Source: Bythopirellula sp. (lineage in GTDB: Bacteria > Planctomycetota > Planctomycetia > Pirellulales > Lacipirellulaceae). From it: a stretch of DNA of 61,038 bases. Position 1 is the first letter of the stretch. Every line of letters starts with the position of its first letter. The notes under the pieces were generated by a model that was given only the letters and a program-made list of their open reading frames with translations, was not told the origin of the DNA and searched no databases. Positions 9,440-18,125 of the stretch are shown here, one piece after another. The DNA lies in the NCBI GenBank assembly GCA_028285205.1, contig JANQQA010000037.1, positions 1 through 61,038 of the forward strand. Direction: 5' to 3'. Position numbers and translations under genes: made by a program.

Positions 9440-12400
9440 ATGCCCACCTGCCACGCCTGCAACGCTGAGGTCGACGCCAAGTCGCGTGCCACAGGTCGAT
9501 GTGGTAAATGCGGTGCGGTATTGCGTGCAGTTCCTCAACGCAAGATTCAAGACGTCCGCGACACGCTCGATCAGGGTTTGTCTCCGGGTGGAGACTCCGC
9601 CCATCCCACGAATGTGGAGCCGCCCAGCGAACTGGATACGCTCGACCCCAACGCCCAGGATGACACCACTCCGAGTATCAACCCGGATACGATTCAAACT
9701 ATGGAGCTTCCGACCTCAGAAGTTCCAGCGAGCGAGGAGCAATCCCCGCCAGCTAAACCGGGAACCGTTGCTTTCTCGGCGGAGCAAACGATCGACTTCA
9801 CGGGCACCTCGCTCGGAGATGCTTCGATCGACATCGACGTGACCGATAGCATGGTCACCGCGCAGTGGCTGGACAATGTCGCTGGGGGCGAAAACGACCC
9901 CGATATGACGATCAAGCAGAAGGAGACCATTCACAGCGAGACCCAGACGCGTTCTTCGTTGATCGTCAAATCGCGGCAGGTGCGGAACCCAAGCGATGTC
10001 AATATTCCCGTGAGCTCCGTCGCAGACGCCCCCGACTACGAGTTGCTCGACGTGATCGGCGAGGGCGGCATGGGAGTCGTCTACGCGGCGAAACAATCCT
10101 CCATCGCGCGTACCGTCGCGGTGAAGATGCTCAAAGGCACAGAAGAGCAGACCCTCGAGCAACGCGAGAAATTCATCTCCGAGGCGGTCGTTACCGGCGA
10201 ACTCGATCATCCGAATATCGTGCCGATCTACGACCTGGGATCCAACGATTCCGGCGCGCTGTTTTACTCGATGAAGCGAGTTCGTGGCACACCTTGGGAT
10301 GATGTGTTCCAAGAGAATTCGCTAGACGAGAATCTCAACATCCTCATGCGTGTCGCGGACGCGATCGCCTTTGCCCACGCCAACGGTGTACTACATCGCG
10401 ATCTCAAGCCCGAGAACGTCATGCTTGGCGACTTCGGCGAAGTGCTGGTCATGGACTGGGGATTGGCGAGGATCAGCGCTGACTTCCCCAACGCTGAGGC
10501 GGTCAGCCAATCGGATGTCATGGGCGGCACGCCGGCATACATGGCGCCGGAGATGGCGACCGGTCCGGTCAACGAAATCACAACCGCGAGCGACATCTAC
10601 CTGCTAGGCGCGATTCTGTTCGAGATCATCACCGACCGTCCACCGCACTCCGGCAAGACGGTGATGGCCTGCCTGTTTTCGGCAGCGAAGAACAAGTTCG
10701 TCGACACGAAAGCCTCTGGCGAGTTGTTTGATATCGCGATGAAGGCGATGGCGACCAAGCCGAGTGATCGGTACGCCACGGTGCAAGACTTCCAGGCGGC
10801 GATTCGTCAGTACCAATCGCACTCGGAGAGCGTGCTCCTGACGGATAGCGCGTCGAAGAACTTGGAAGCAGCTATCGACGCGGACGACTACGATCTATAT
10901 TCGCGCGCGGTGCACGGATTCGAAGAGGCCGTCGCGATGTGGTCGGGCAACCAGCGGGCAACGGCACTGCTCACGGCCTCTCGCGCCGCCTATGCGCAGG
11001 CGGCCTTGGAAAAAAGTGACTTTGACCTTGGCATCTCGCTGCTCGATGCGGAAGAGCCCGAGCACCAGGAGTTGATGGGCCAGTTGGTTGCTGGTCGCGA
11101 CGAACGTGATTCCCGTAATCGACGTTTTGCATGGATGAAACGTGCCATCGCGGCATTGCTGCTGGCAGTTGCAGGGATTATCTCGGTCTCCTACTTTGCG
11201 GTTCGCGCGCAACGCAACGAGGCGATCGTCCAACGCGATCGGGCCGACAGGAATCGTCAGAAGGCGGAAGTGGCTCGCGAGGCGGAAGAACAACAACGCA
11301 AGGTCGCAGTGGCGCAACGCATCGAGGCCGTCGCCCAGCGACAACGGGCCGAAGAGCAAGAACAAATCGCCAATGAACAACGCGACGAGGCCGAGAAGCA
11401 AAAGGAACTCGCTTTCCAAGCCAAACAAGCTGAAGAATACGAAGCCTATGTCGCGCGTATTGGTTTGGCCAATGCGAAGATTGAAGAGAACGCCTTTGTG
11501 CGTGCCCTCGAACTGCTTCAGCAATGCGACCCCAAACTACGGCATTGGGAGTGGGGACGGCTGTCGCATCTCTGCCGACTAAGTCGCAGAACCTGGCGAA
11601 TGGATGGCCCGGTCGAGGCTGTGGCGATATCGGCGGACGGGCGCTATTACTTGAGCGGAGACTGGGATGGCAAGGCGAAGCTGTTGGATGCCGCGACAGG
11701 TGCCGTGCTGCAAACGATCGAGCACGGCCAGTACGTGCATGCCGTTGCCTTCGATCCGTCCAGTCGTCGATTTGCGACCGGCAGTAGTGACAAGACAGTA
11801 CACATCTACGATATCGAAAGCGGCCAGTTGGTCCAGACACTCGCGGGGCATGAAGATGCTGTCGTCAGCGTGCGTTTCTCGTCTGATGGAACGCAACTGC
11901 TGTCAGCAGGTTTCGATAACACAGCGCGACTCTGGAATGTTGAGACCGGCCAGCTGGAACAGACACTCCAAGCTCACAGCTGGTGGGTGTGGGCGGCTGC
12001 GTTCTCGCCCGACGACGGTCAAATCGTCACGGTCAGCCAAGATGGTAACGCCATCGTTTGGCAGCGAGACACTCGGGGTGCCTATCAAATACAAACCGAA
12101 TTCGCAAGGCACGACGGCCCAGTTTATGTGGCGCAGTTTTCGCCGGATGGCCAATCGATTGCCACGGCCGGACACGACCGTCGCGTTCTGCTGTGGAGAC
12201 CCGAAGACGTTCAACCGATCGACATCGACCGAAGGCTGAACGAAGAAAGTGACCCGCCATCCCCCTACCAGCAGTTGACTCAACACGACGGGCCGATTCG
12301 GGGTTTGGCGTTTTCGCCCGACGGACAGCAGCTCGTCTCTGGTGGCCAGGACAACGTCTTGCGCGTTTGGGATTTTGCGATCGGTCGCGAGCGGACCGTA

Positions 12401-14401
12401 CTACGAGGCCACGCTAGTCATGTGCGCGACTGCGTGTACTCGCCCGATGGCAACACGCTTCTGTCTGCGGGTCGCGACCAGCAAGTCAAGCTTTGGCAAC
12501 CTAAGGACTACGGCGAGGCGATTGTACTGGGTCGGCATGCGGATCGGTCCGCCAGCGATGCGGTGCTGTCAGCGCGCTTCTCGCGTGATGGCCAAAGCAT
12601 TGTTACTGCCAGTCGAGATCGAACCGCCACGCTGTGGGATGCTCAGCAGCAGACACCACTGCAGTCGTTTGCCGAAGGTCACGACTTCTTGGCTTCCACG
12701 GCTGTTTTCTTCGCAGACGGCACGAGACTCGCAACCGGTGCTGGTGATGGAACCGTGCGAATCTGGGACGTCGCGATGGGCACCGAAGTCTTGAAGCTGG
12801 AAGGGACCGGGCGCACCGCATCGCTTGCCGTTTCCGCTGACGGACGATGGATTGCCACAGGCACGACGGGCACCGATGCTCTGGTATGGAACGCACAGAC
12901 CGGCGAGCAAGTGGCTGTGCTGTCCGGACACGAAAAAACGGTCACGGCACTTTGCTTCGCCCCTAACGGCCTGAGTTTGGCCAGCGGCGACGATTTGGGG
13001 CGTTGCCGACTGTGGAATCTCCAAGACGAATCCAACGCGTGGGTAGGATCGCATTGGCTGCGCGGCCACAGCCGCTCGATTACCGCCATGGCTTTCGTCG
13101 AGCAGGGAACGAAACTGGTCACCGCTAGTGGCGACAACACCTGCGCGCAGTGGGACGTTGCCTCCGGCGAAGAGATCTCTGCGCTGGTGCTGAAACATCC
13201 CAATCGAATTGCTGATCTCTCGGTCTCGATGGATGGCACCAAGGCATTGACCGCATGCGACGACGGCAAGCTACGATTGTGGTCACTGACCGATGCTGCC
13301 TTGCTGACCGAAATCGAACCAGCACAGGAGGTCGTGTTTACTTCCGCTGACCTCTCGCCCGACGGTACGCTCGCTGCGGCCGTCTCGGTCACCAAGAGCA
13401 CCGCTGGCAAGTCAAGACAAGAGGCCGTTCGCATCTGGAACCTGCTTACGGGCGACGAAGTTCGAGGCGCTGACGAACCTGCCTGGATGGACTTTTCCGC
13501 GCAGTCTGGCGTACTGTGGGCGGCGCGCTTCCATCCCCAGGGCGATCAAGTACTAACGATTGGCGGGAATGATGCTCGCTTGTGGAGCGTCGCGTCACGT
13601 GAGCCAGTCGTGCGGTTCAGTCCGCACGGAGCTGTTGCAGCAGCCGATGTATCGCCCGATGGTAAGCTACTGGTGACCGGAAGTTGGGACCGCTCGGCGA
13701 AGATCTGGGACGTCGCGTCGGGGCAGGCAGTTCGCAAGCTCGACGGTCTGCACGAAGGCTACGTCAACAGCGTTGAGTTCTCGCCTGGTGGCAAAACTAT
13801 CCTCACTGGCAGCGATGATCGCACTGCCCGACTATGGGACGTCGAAACCGGCGAGCCGAGTGAAACCGTCTTCCGCGGGCATCAATCCCGCGTGCGTCAG
13901 GCAAGTTTCTCGCAGGATGGCACTTTGGTACTCACGGCTTCCAGCGACAAGACGGCGCGCATCTGGGATGCTCGAACTGGAGATTCGATAACGACTCTCA
14001 GCGGGCACGAATGGGGTGTCCTCTGTGGCGAGTTCTCGCGTGACGGCAAACGGGTGATTACCGGCAGCGAAGACAACACCGCGTTGATCTGGGATGCTAG
14101 CACGGGTGAGTCGTTGTTGCGCCTCGCTGGGCACACCGATAGCATCACTAGCGTCGCGTTTTCGCCCGACGGCCGTCGCGCAATGACCGCCAGCCAAGAC
14201 AACACGGCCAAGCTTTGGGATGCTGAGACAGGCAAGGAGATCCTCACTCTCTTGGGTCACGATCAGGAACTGACCTCCGTCAGCTTCTCACCCGACGGCG
14301 ACTCAGTGCTCACCAGCGGTCGCGACGGCGCGATCATTCTCTGGCCTGCAATCGACTGGCGTACGGACCCCTTGCGTCAGGCGCGCAAGCTCGTTCGCTA
14401 G
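9440..14401 (+). CDS. Giant Ser/Thr protein kinase with zinc ribbon and WD40 repeats
   Basis: 1653 residues. It opens with a CxxC-CxxC zinc ribbon (Cys4, Cys7, Cys21, Cys24), then an acidic low-complexity stretch. A Hanks-type kinase domain occupies about 198-460: glycine loop GEGGMGVVY, Lys229 in VAVKML, HRDLKPEN with Asp321, and DWG (Asp339) in place of DFG. A membrane helix (about 570-590, AALLLAVAGIISVSYFAV) and a long charged coiled coil (about 590-680) lead to roughly fifteen WD40 repeats (about 720-1640; FSPDG...W(D) pattern), probably two stacked propellers. If the kinase is cytoplasmic, the propellers lie outside the inner membrane and may sense a ligand. It starts 86 nt after the PKD gene. 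The catalytic residues look complete, so activity is likely. Target unknown. Confidence 0.92.
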   Translation: MPTCHACNAEVDAKSRATGRCGKCGAVLRAVPQRKIQDVRDTLDQGLSPGGDSAHPTNVEPPSELDTLDPNAQDDTTPSINPDTIQTMELPTSEVPASEEQSPPAKPGTVAFSAEQTIDFTGTSLGDASIDIDVTDSMVTAQWLDNVAGGENDPDMTIKQKETIHSETQTRSSLIVKSRQVRNPSDVNIPVSSVADAPDYELLDVIGEGGMGVVYAAKQSSIARTVAVKMLKGTEEQTLEQREKFISEAVVTGELDHPNIVPIYDLGSNDSGALFYSMKRVRGTPWDDVFQENSLDENLNILMRVADAIAFAHANGVLHRDLKPENVMLGDFGEVLVMDWGLARISADFPNAEAVSQSDVMGGTPAYMAPEMATGPVNEITTASDIYLLGAILFEIITDRPPHSGKTVMACLFSAAKNKFVDTKASGELFDIAMKAMATKPSDRYATVQDFQAAIRQYQSHSESVLLTDSASKNLEAAIDADDYDLYSRAVHGFEEAVAMWSGNQRATALLTASRAAYAQAALEKSDFDLGISLLDAEEPEHQELMGQLVAGRDERDSRNRRFAWMKRAIAALLLAVAGIISVSYFAVRAQRNEAIVQRDRADRNRQKAEVAREAEEQQRKVAVAQRIEAVAQRQRAEEQEQIANEQRDEAEKQKELAFQAKQAEEYEAYVARIGLANAKIEENAFVRALELLQQCDPKLRHWEWGRLSHLCRLSRRTWRMDGPVEAVAISADGRYYLSGDWDGKAKLLDAATGAVLQTIEHGQYVHAVAFDPSSRRFATGSSDKTVHIYDIESGQLVQTLAGHEDAVVSVRFSSDGTQLLSAGFDNTARLWNVETGQLEQTLQAHSWWVWAAAFSPDDGQIVTVSQDGNAIVWQRDTRGAYQIQTEFARHDGPVYVAQFSPDGQSIATAGHDRRVLLWRPEDVQPIDIDRRLNEESDPPSPYQQLTQHDGPIRGLAFSPDGQQLVSGGQDNVLRVWDFAIGRERTVLRGHASHVRDCVYSPDGNTLLSAGRDQQVKLWQPKDYGEAIVLGRHADRSASDAVLSARFSRDGQSIVTASRDRTATLWDAQQQTPLQSFAEGHDFLASTAVFFADGTRLATGAGDGTVRIWDVAMGTEVLKLEGTGRTASLAVSADGRWIATGTTGTDALVWNAQTGEQVAVLSGHEKTVTALCFAPNGLSLASGDDLGRCRLWNLQDESNAWVGSHWLRGHSRSITAMAFVEQGTKLVTASGDNTCAQWDVASGEEISALVLKHPNRIADLSVSMDGTKALTACDDGKLRLWSLTDAALLTEIEPAQEVVFTSADLSPDGTLAAAVSVTKSTAGKSRQEAVRIWNLLTGDEVRGADEPAWMDFSAQSGVLWAARFHPQGDQVLTIGGNDARLWSVASREPVVRFSPHGAVAAADVSPDGKLLVTGSWDRSAKIWDVASGQAVRKLDGLHEGYVNSVEFSPGGKTILTGSDDRTARLWDVETGEPSETVFRGHQSRVRQASFSQDGTLVLTASSDKTARIWDARTGDSITTLSGHEWGVLCGEFSRDGKRVITGSEDNTALIWDASTGESLLRLAGHTDSITSVAFSPDGRRAMTASQDNTAKLWDAETGKEILTLLGHDQELTSVSFSPDGDSVLTSGRDGAIILWPAIDWRTDPLRQARKLVR

Positions 14402-14567
14402 CGGTCGCCCCCCAGCCTGGGGTGGAACAATCGAATCCACCCTCAAGAGTTGCCCAATCGTCACCGATACTAAGGACAAGATCGGGCTACGCGCGACCGA
14501 AGTTCGCAATCGTTGCGTGCTAGCATGGATCGGCCTAATTCTCACTGTCGAACAAGGATGGATCGAC

Positions 14568-15473
14568 GTGTCGCACTACACACGCCCCGACAACAAACCA
14601 TCGACGCCTCCGCCTCGGCAGCGGCCAATCGTGCTGGCACGCCTCCCTCGGGTCGGAGCCTCAAATCCGTCGATCACGACGGCGGTTTGCAGCACACCTG
14701 CGCCTGAAGCTGCTCCCGCAGTTCCTCCGCCCGAACGCATGCCACGACTTGAGTTGCGTACCCAGCTCAACGAACGTATCAAGCTCCACGTCGCGGAGCC
14801 GAACGATGATCAACAGAGCGTAAAAACAACCTACTTCGCCGAGCGCGAGCACGTCCGAGCGCCTGCCGCCGCACCCATCGACAACCCTCCTGAACCGTCC
14901 GTTCGCCATCAATCTGCCCGGGCCCGCCGTCACGCCAACGATGCACGTCCCGTCACGCTTGGCGAAAAACTCTTTCAGCTTCACAACCAGCTGTCGCCAC
15001 ATGCAGGGCTGATCGTCGCACTCGCTCTGATCGCTTCGGCCGGTCTGCTCTATTGGCTGATTGTGGGACCGGCTCAATTGCCCACACCACAGTTCGACAA
15101 CAACGGCGACACGATACATATCGAAGGCCTAGGTGAAAGTGCCTACCAAATGCCTGAGAACTACGTTCCGCAGTTCGCGGCGGAGCTGCCACAGTCAGAA
15201 GCCCCTCAGCAGCCTGAGGATCAATGGAACGAAATCACTCTACCAACGCCCAAGGCCTCGGCGGAACCGAACCAGCTCTCACCGTTGGATCAAGACTCGA
15301 TGAAGCGGGAGTCGAACGATACGGCGGACGCTTCGCCATACCCTAAGTCGCTCGCTTTCCAGCCGCTGGATTTCTCGAAAGTCACAACCCCTGCTGCGGA
15401 TCCGCAGCGTGCTGACGCCATTCAGAGGTTGCCTGAAGTCGCCCGCGGACCATCCACTTCGACCAATCGCTAG
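14568..15473 (+). CDS. Single-pass membrane protein, unknown function
   Basis: Not recognised. The frame is open from a GTG at 14517, but I choose the GTG at 14568 (MSHYTRPDNK) because an AAGGA-type Shine-Dalgarno lies just upstream. That gives 301 residues. The first half is Pro/Arg-rich and probably disordered. One strong membrane helix lies near 148-168 (LIVALALIASAGLLYWLIV), followed by an acidic, Pro-rich tail. The gene sits 22 nt before the BY-kinase-like gene and shares strand with it and the ExeA-type ATPase. Known chain-length or kinase systems pair a membrane activator with the cytoplasmic ATPase, so a bitopic partner role is a reasonable inference. It lacks a Wzz motif. Confidence 0.7.
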   Translation: MSHYTRPDNKPSTPPPRQRPIVLARLPRVGASNPSITTAVCSTPAPEAAPAVPPPERMPRLELRTQLNERIKLHVAEPNDDQQSVKTTYFAEREHVRAPAAAPIDNPPEPSVRHQSARARRHANDARPVTLGEKLFQLHNQLSPHAGLIVALALIASAGLLYWLIVGPAQLPTPQFDNNGDTIHIEGLGESAYQMPENYVPQFAAELPQSEAPQQPEDQWNEITLPTPKASAEPNQLSPLDQDSMKRESNDTADASPYPKSLAFQPLDFSKVTTPAADPQRADAIQRLPEVARGPSTSTNR

Positions 15474-15494
15474 CAGCTGACGGACCAATCTATT

Positions 15495-16577
15495 ATGAGC
15501 CAAATCGACCAAGCTTTCATTCAGGCTTACTCGTCGCCACAGAAGCCGGCGAACGCGCCCGACGTGGGCGATGTGCCAGTGATTACCAACCACCCGGCTG
15601 CGACTGACGTCTCGCAGGGTCCGCATTTCCAAACACAATTTGGAGCCAATCCTGGTGGACCGCCACAGGCGACGGGCAACCAGCAAGCGTTCTCTCCAGA
15701 CGCATCCACGGCGGGCACGGCACCTCCTCCCTCCGCGCAACCGGCGACTCATCATTACTCCCCCGAACCCATTCCTGCGCCGCACATTCAGCTTGCTAGT
15801 GCTCCAACGGCAGCGCCGGTCCCTGTGCCTGAGGCGTCATCCCCGGCCACTGGCGCGGCTCCCACTACTGAGCGCCGCCCGCTATCAACGTTCTCCGCGC
15901 CCGAACCTCAGCCGACCATTGCGTTCAACCCCGTGTACGAGGTCGACGCGTTTCGCTGGCCGAAGATCACCGACGACTTGCTGGCGGCGCACCACGAACT
16001 GCTGATCCCGGTGGCCGACTACTTGCTCGACGTGAACGAGCAAGGCCGTTCGCTAGTGGGCTTTGCTGGCACGCGGCCCAATGTCGGTTGCTCAACGGTG
16101 CTGCTGAGCCTGGCTCGGCTGATGGGCAGCGTCGGCAAGTCGGTCGCGATCGTTGACGCCAACTTTGCCAAAGCCTCGCTTGCTCGTGATCTCGGCATGG
16201 AATTCGAGACCGGTTGGGAACACGTGCTCACCGGTGAGTTGCCTCTTGCCGAGTGCGTGGTCAAGTCGATCAATGACCGGATGACGCTACTGCCACTCGC
16301 TCAGCCGCACCCGCACGCCAACGAACTACTCAGCAGCATTCAAACTTCCGTCACGGCAGGCGTCCTGCGTTATCACTACGACCTGGTGCTATTCAACTTG
16401 GGCGACGCCAGCGCCGCACCGCAAGACGCGGCCGCCTTCAGCGTGATGCAACATTGTCGGCTCGATGCAAACCTGATCGTCGCCGATAGCGATCGGACGG
16501 GCATCGAACCGATCGACACACTGCTCGCGCTGTTCGGCGACACTTGCCTGGGTGTGATCGGCAACTCGGCTGCATGA
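15495..16577 (+). CDS. BY-kinase/ParA-like ATPase with degenerate P-loop
   Basis: 360 residues. Residues 1-150 are Pro/Ala-rich and probably unstructured. The C-terminal part matches the CpsD/Wzc-type cytoplasmic domain: a beta strand and loop GFAGTRPNVGCST (near 188-202) where the Walker A lysine is expected, then VAIVDANFAKASLARDLG (Walker A'), GWEHVLTGELPLAECV (the usual 'GL..vL.G' segment), LLPLAQPHPHANELL, and YDLVLFNLGDA (Walker B). The P-loop reads GCS, not GKS/T, and no Tyr cluster ends the protein, so ordinary tyrosine autokinase activity is doubtful. It lies between a bitopic membrane protein and an ExeA-type ATPase. It may act as an adaptor in polysaccharide or surface-protein assembly. 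Confidence 0.8.
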   Translation: MSQIDQAFIQAYSSPQKPANAPDVGDVPVITNHPAATDVSQGPHFQTQFGANPGGPPQATGNQQAFSPDASTAGTAPPPSAQPATHHYSPEPIPAPHIQLASAPTAAPVPVPEASSPATGAAPTTERRPLSTFSAPEPQPTIAFNPVYEVDAFRWPKITDDLLAAHHELLIPVADYLLDVNEQGRSLVGFAGTRPNVGCSTVLLSLARLMGSVGKSVAIVDANFAKASLARDLGMEFETGWEHVLTGELPLAECVVKSINDRMTLLPLAQPHPHANELLSSIQTSVTAGVLRYHYDLVLFNLGDASAAPQDAAAFSVMQHCRLDANLIVADSDRTGIEPIDTLLALFGDTCLGVIGNSAA

Positions 16578-16623
16578 TGCGGATTGACGTTGAATTCCTA
16601 ACTGACTAGTAGGCGCGCTCCTC

Positions 16624-17448
16624 ATGTATGAAGACTATTGGCAACTTGCCAGCAAACCGTTCGAACCCGCCGCGACCGAGGCTTTCCGCTTTGTGTCCGG
16701 TTCGCAGCAGGCAGCGCTACACAAACTTCGCTACGCGGTCGAAAGTCGTCGCGGCGCGGCGTTGTTGGCCGGCCCTTCGGGCACCGGCAAAACCTTGCTG
16801 ACAGACATGTTAAGTGAACAATTGGGCGAAAACGTCGGCAAGTTTGTGCGCGTCGTGTTCCCACTGATGTCGAGCCGCGACTTTCTCGTCTACCTGGCTG
16901 AGCAGTTTGGCGCTCCGCCTGCAGACCCTCCGCAACACACCGTCGAGGAGAGTCTACGTCGCTTGGAATTCGCCTTTCAGGAAAACAACCGCCGTGGGCA
17001 ACACGCCGTGATCGTCGTCGACGAAGCGCATGTGCTCGAAGATTGTGGACTACTAGAAACGTTGCGACTGCTACTGAACCTCCAATCTGACGGTCAAGCC
17101 GCCTTCACGTTGCTACTCGTTGGTCAAACCTCGCTGCTGTCGTCGCTGGAGCGAAACGCCACGCTCGACGAACGCCTGGACATGAAGATGCTGCTGCAGC
17201 CCTTCACCGGCGCGGAGACGATCGACTACGTCAACCACCGCCTACTAGCCGCCGGCGCTACGCGCGAGATCTTCGCTCCCGACGCCCTGGAAATCGCTCA
17301 TCAACTCACCGGAGGGGTCCCCCGGCAACTCAACCGCCTGTGCGATCTGGCCCTGGTGGTCGGCTTCGCCGCGCGGCAACACACGATCGACGCCGCCCAA
17401 ATCGAATCGGTCAACGCAGAACTCGTAACGATCTCCACCGCCGCCTGA
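16624..17448 (+). CDS. ExeA/GspA-type AAA ATPase
   Basis: 274 residues beginning MYEDYWQL.SKPFEP, the typical start of the GspA/ExeA/MshM family. Walker A is AGPSGTGKT (about 49-57), Walker B VIVVDEAH (about 129-136), a sensor-like LLLVGQ follows, and the C-terminal lid holds GGVPRQLNRLCDLAL. No peptidoglycan-binding domain or membrane helix is present, so this is the ATPase module only, likely cytoplasmic. Homologues drive assembly of secretion or pilus machinery through the cell wall, and stand-alone copies accompany exopolysaccharide/exosortase clusters. It is the last gene of the kinase, membrane protein, BY-kinase-like run. A pair of palindromes follows at 17537 and 17652. Confidence 0.88.
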   Translation: MYEDYWQLASKPFEPAATEAFRFVSGSQQAALHKLRYAVESRRGAALLAGPSGTGKTLLTDMLSEQLGENVGKFVRVVFPLMSSRDFLVYLAEQFGAPPADPPQHTVEESLRRLEFAFQENNRRGQHAVIVVDEAHVLEDCGLLETLRLLLNLQSDGQAAFTLLLVGQTSLLSSLERNATLDERLDMKMLLQPFTGAETIDYVNHRLLAAGATREIFAPDALEIAHQLTGGVPRQLNRLCDLALVVGFAARQHTIDAAQIESVNAELVTISTAA

Positions 17449-17536
17449 ACACCGCAGTCTCGGCCCATCTGCGCACCAGTTCTGCGCTCCGGGGCTCTCG
17501 CACGCCAGAGCCAGCCCTAGCAGATTCAGGATTTGC

Positions 17537-17570
17537 GTTTTGAAAGGTTTTCCGTTTTCGTTTTCAAAAC
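17537..17570. repeat. Palindrome copy 1 (GTTTTGAAA / TTTCAAAAC)
   Basis: GTTTTGAAA (17537-17545) pairs with TTTCAAAAC (17562-17570) and is followed by CTCCC. It is about 90 nt downstream of the ExeA-type gene, so a terminator role is possible, but there is no T-run after the stem. It shares arms and the trailing CTCCC with the palindrome at 17652. Confidence 0.65.
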
Positions 17571-17651
17571 CTCCCGCATATCTTAGGTAGGTTCTTCAAA
17601 AAACAGCGGAGATTTAGGCCTTTTCGCGTGTCGGCAAGTCCGCGAGGGTAC

Positions 17652-17688
17652 GGTTTTGAAAGGTTGCGCTATAAGACCTTTCAAAACC
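17652..17688. repeat. Palindrome copy 2, perfect 13-bp stem
   Basis: GGTTTTGAAAGGT (17652-17664) and ACCTTTCAAAACC (17676-17688) are perfect reverse complements around an 11-nt loop, followed by TCCCC. Together with the copy at 17537 it defines a small palindromic repeat unit in otherwise empty DNA. No gene is convincing in 17449-18125. Confidence 0.75.
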
Positions 17689-17988
17689 TCCCCAAGCGCG
17701 AACGAACCACAGCCACGAGCCTGCCAACGGGTCGAATTCGCGTCCCTAGTCATCAAGCAATGCCCCGCGCGCATTGCGCCTCGAGCATTCTACTCCATCG
17801 CGTGGCCCATTTTCATCAAGAAAACGGGGCATTTCTTGAACGGAATTGATCACGTCGCACCTCTGTCGTGAAAAGCCATTTGCTGGAATGCTTGCATCAG
17901 TCATGCGATTGCTACAATGGATCTTGCAGTATGGTGAACGATGGGGTGTTCGGCCTCCCAAATGTTCCTTGAACGGATAACTGAACCT

Positions 17989-18077
17989 ACCACAGAGTCA
18001 TGGAGAGCGAGGGGAAGAACGCGATTGCTTCGTACAGAATATCCTTCTATGCCCTCTCGGTGTCTCCGTGGTGAATT
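17989..18077. repeat. Imperfect inverted repeat of the ACCACAGAG...CTCCGTGGT type
   Basis: The left arm ACCACAGAGTCATGGAGAG (from 17989) mirrors, imperfectly, the right arm CTCTCGGTGTCTCCGTGGTG (ending 18073). From memory, similar 'cca-cagag...ctccgtgg' palindromes are scattered between genes in diverse bacteria. A half-copy lies at 20072. It ends about 50 nt before the first solenoid gene and could be transcribed in its leader. Confidence 0.55.
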
Positions 18078-18125
18078 CACTTACACAGAAGCACACTCCA
18101 AGCCGATCGCAGAGGGACAGTGCTG

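Noticed and set aside
14408..14425. CCCCAG/CTGGGG stem after the giant kinase gene
   Set aside because: Loop of one base and no T-run, so not a credible terminator.
17628..17871. Plus-strand frames of about 70 codons
   Set aside because: They run through the palindrome and have no start support.
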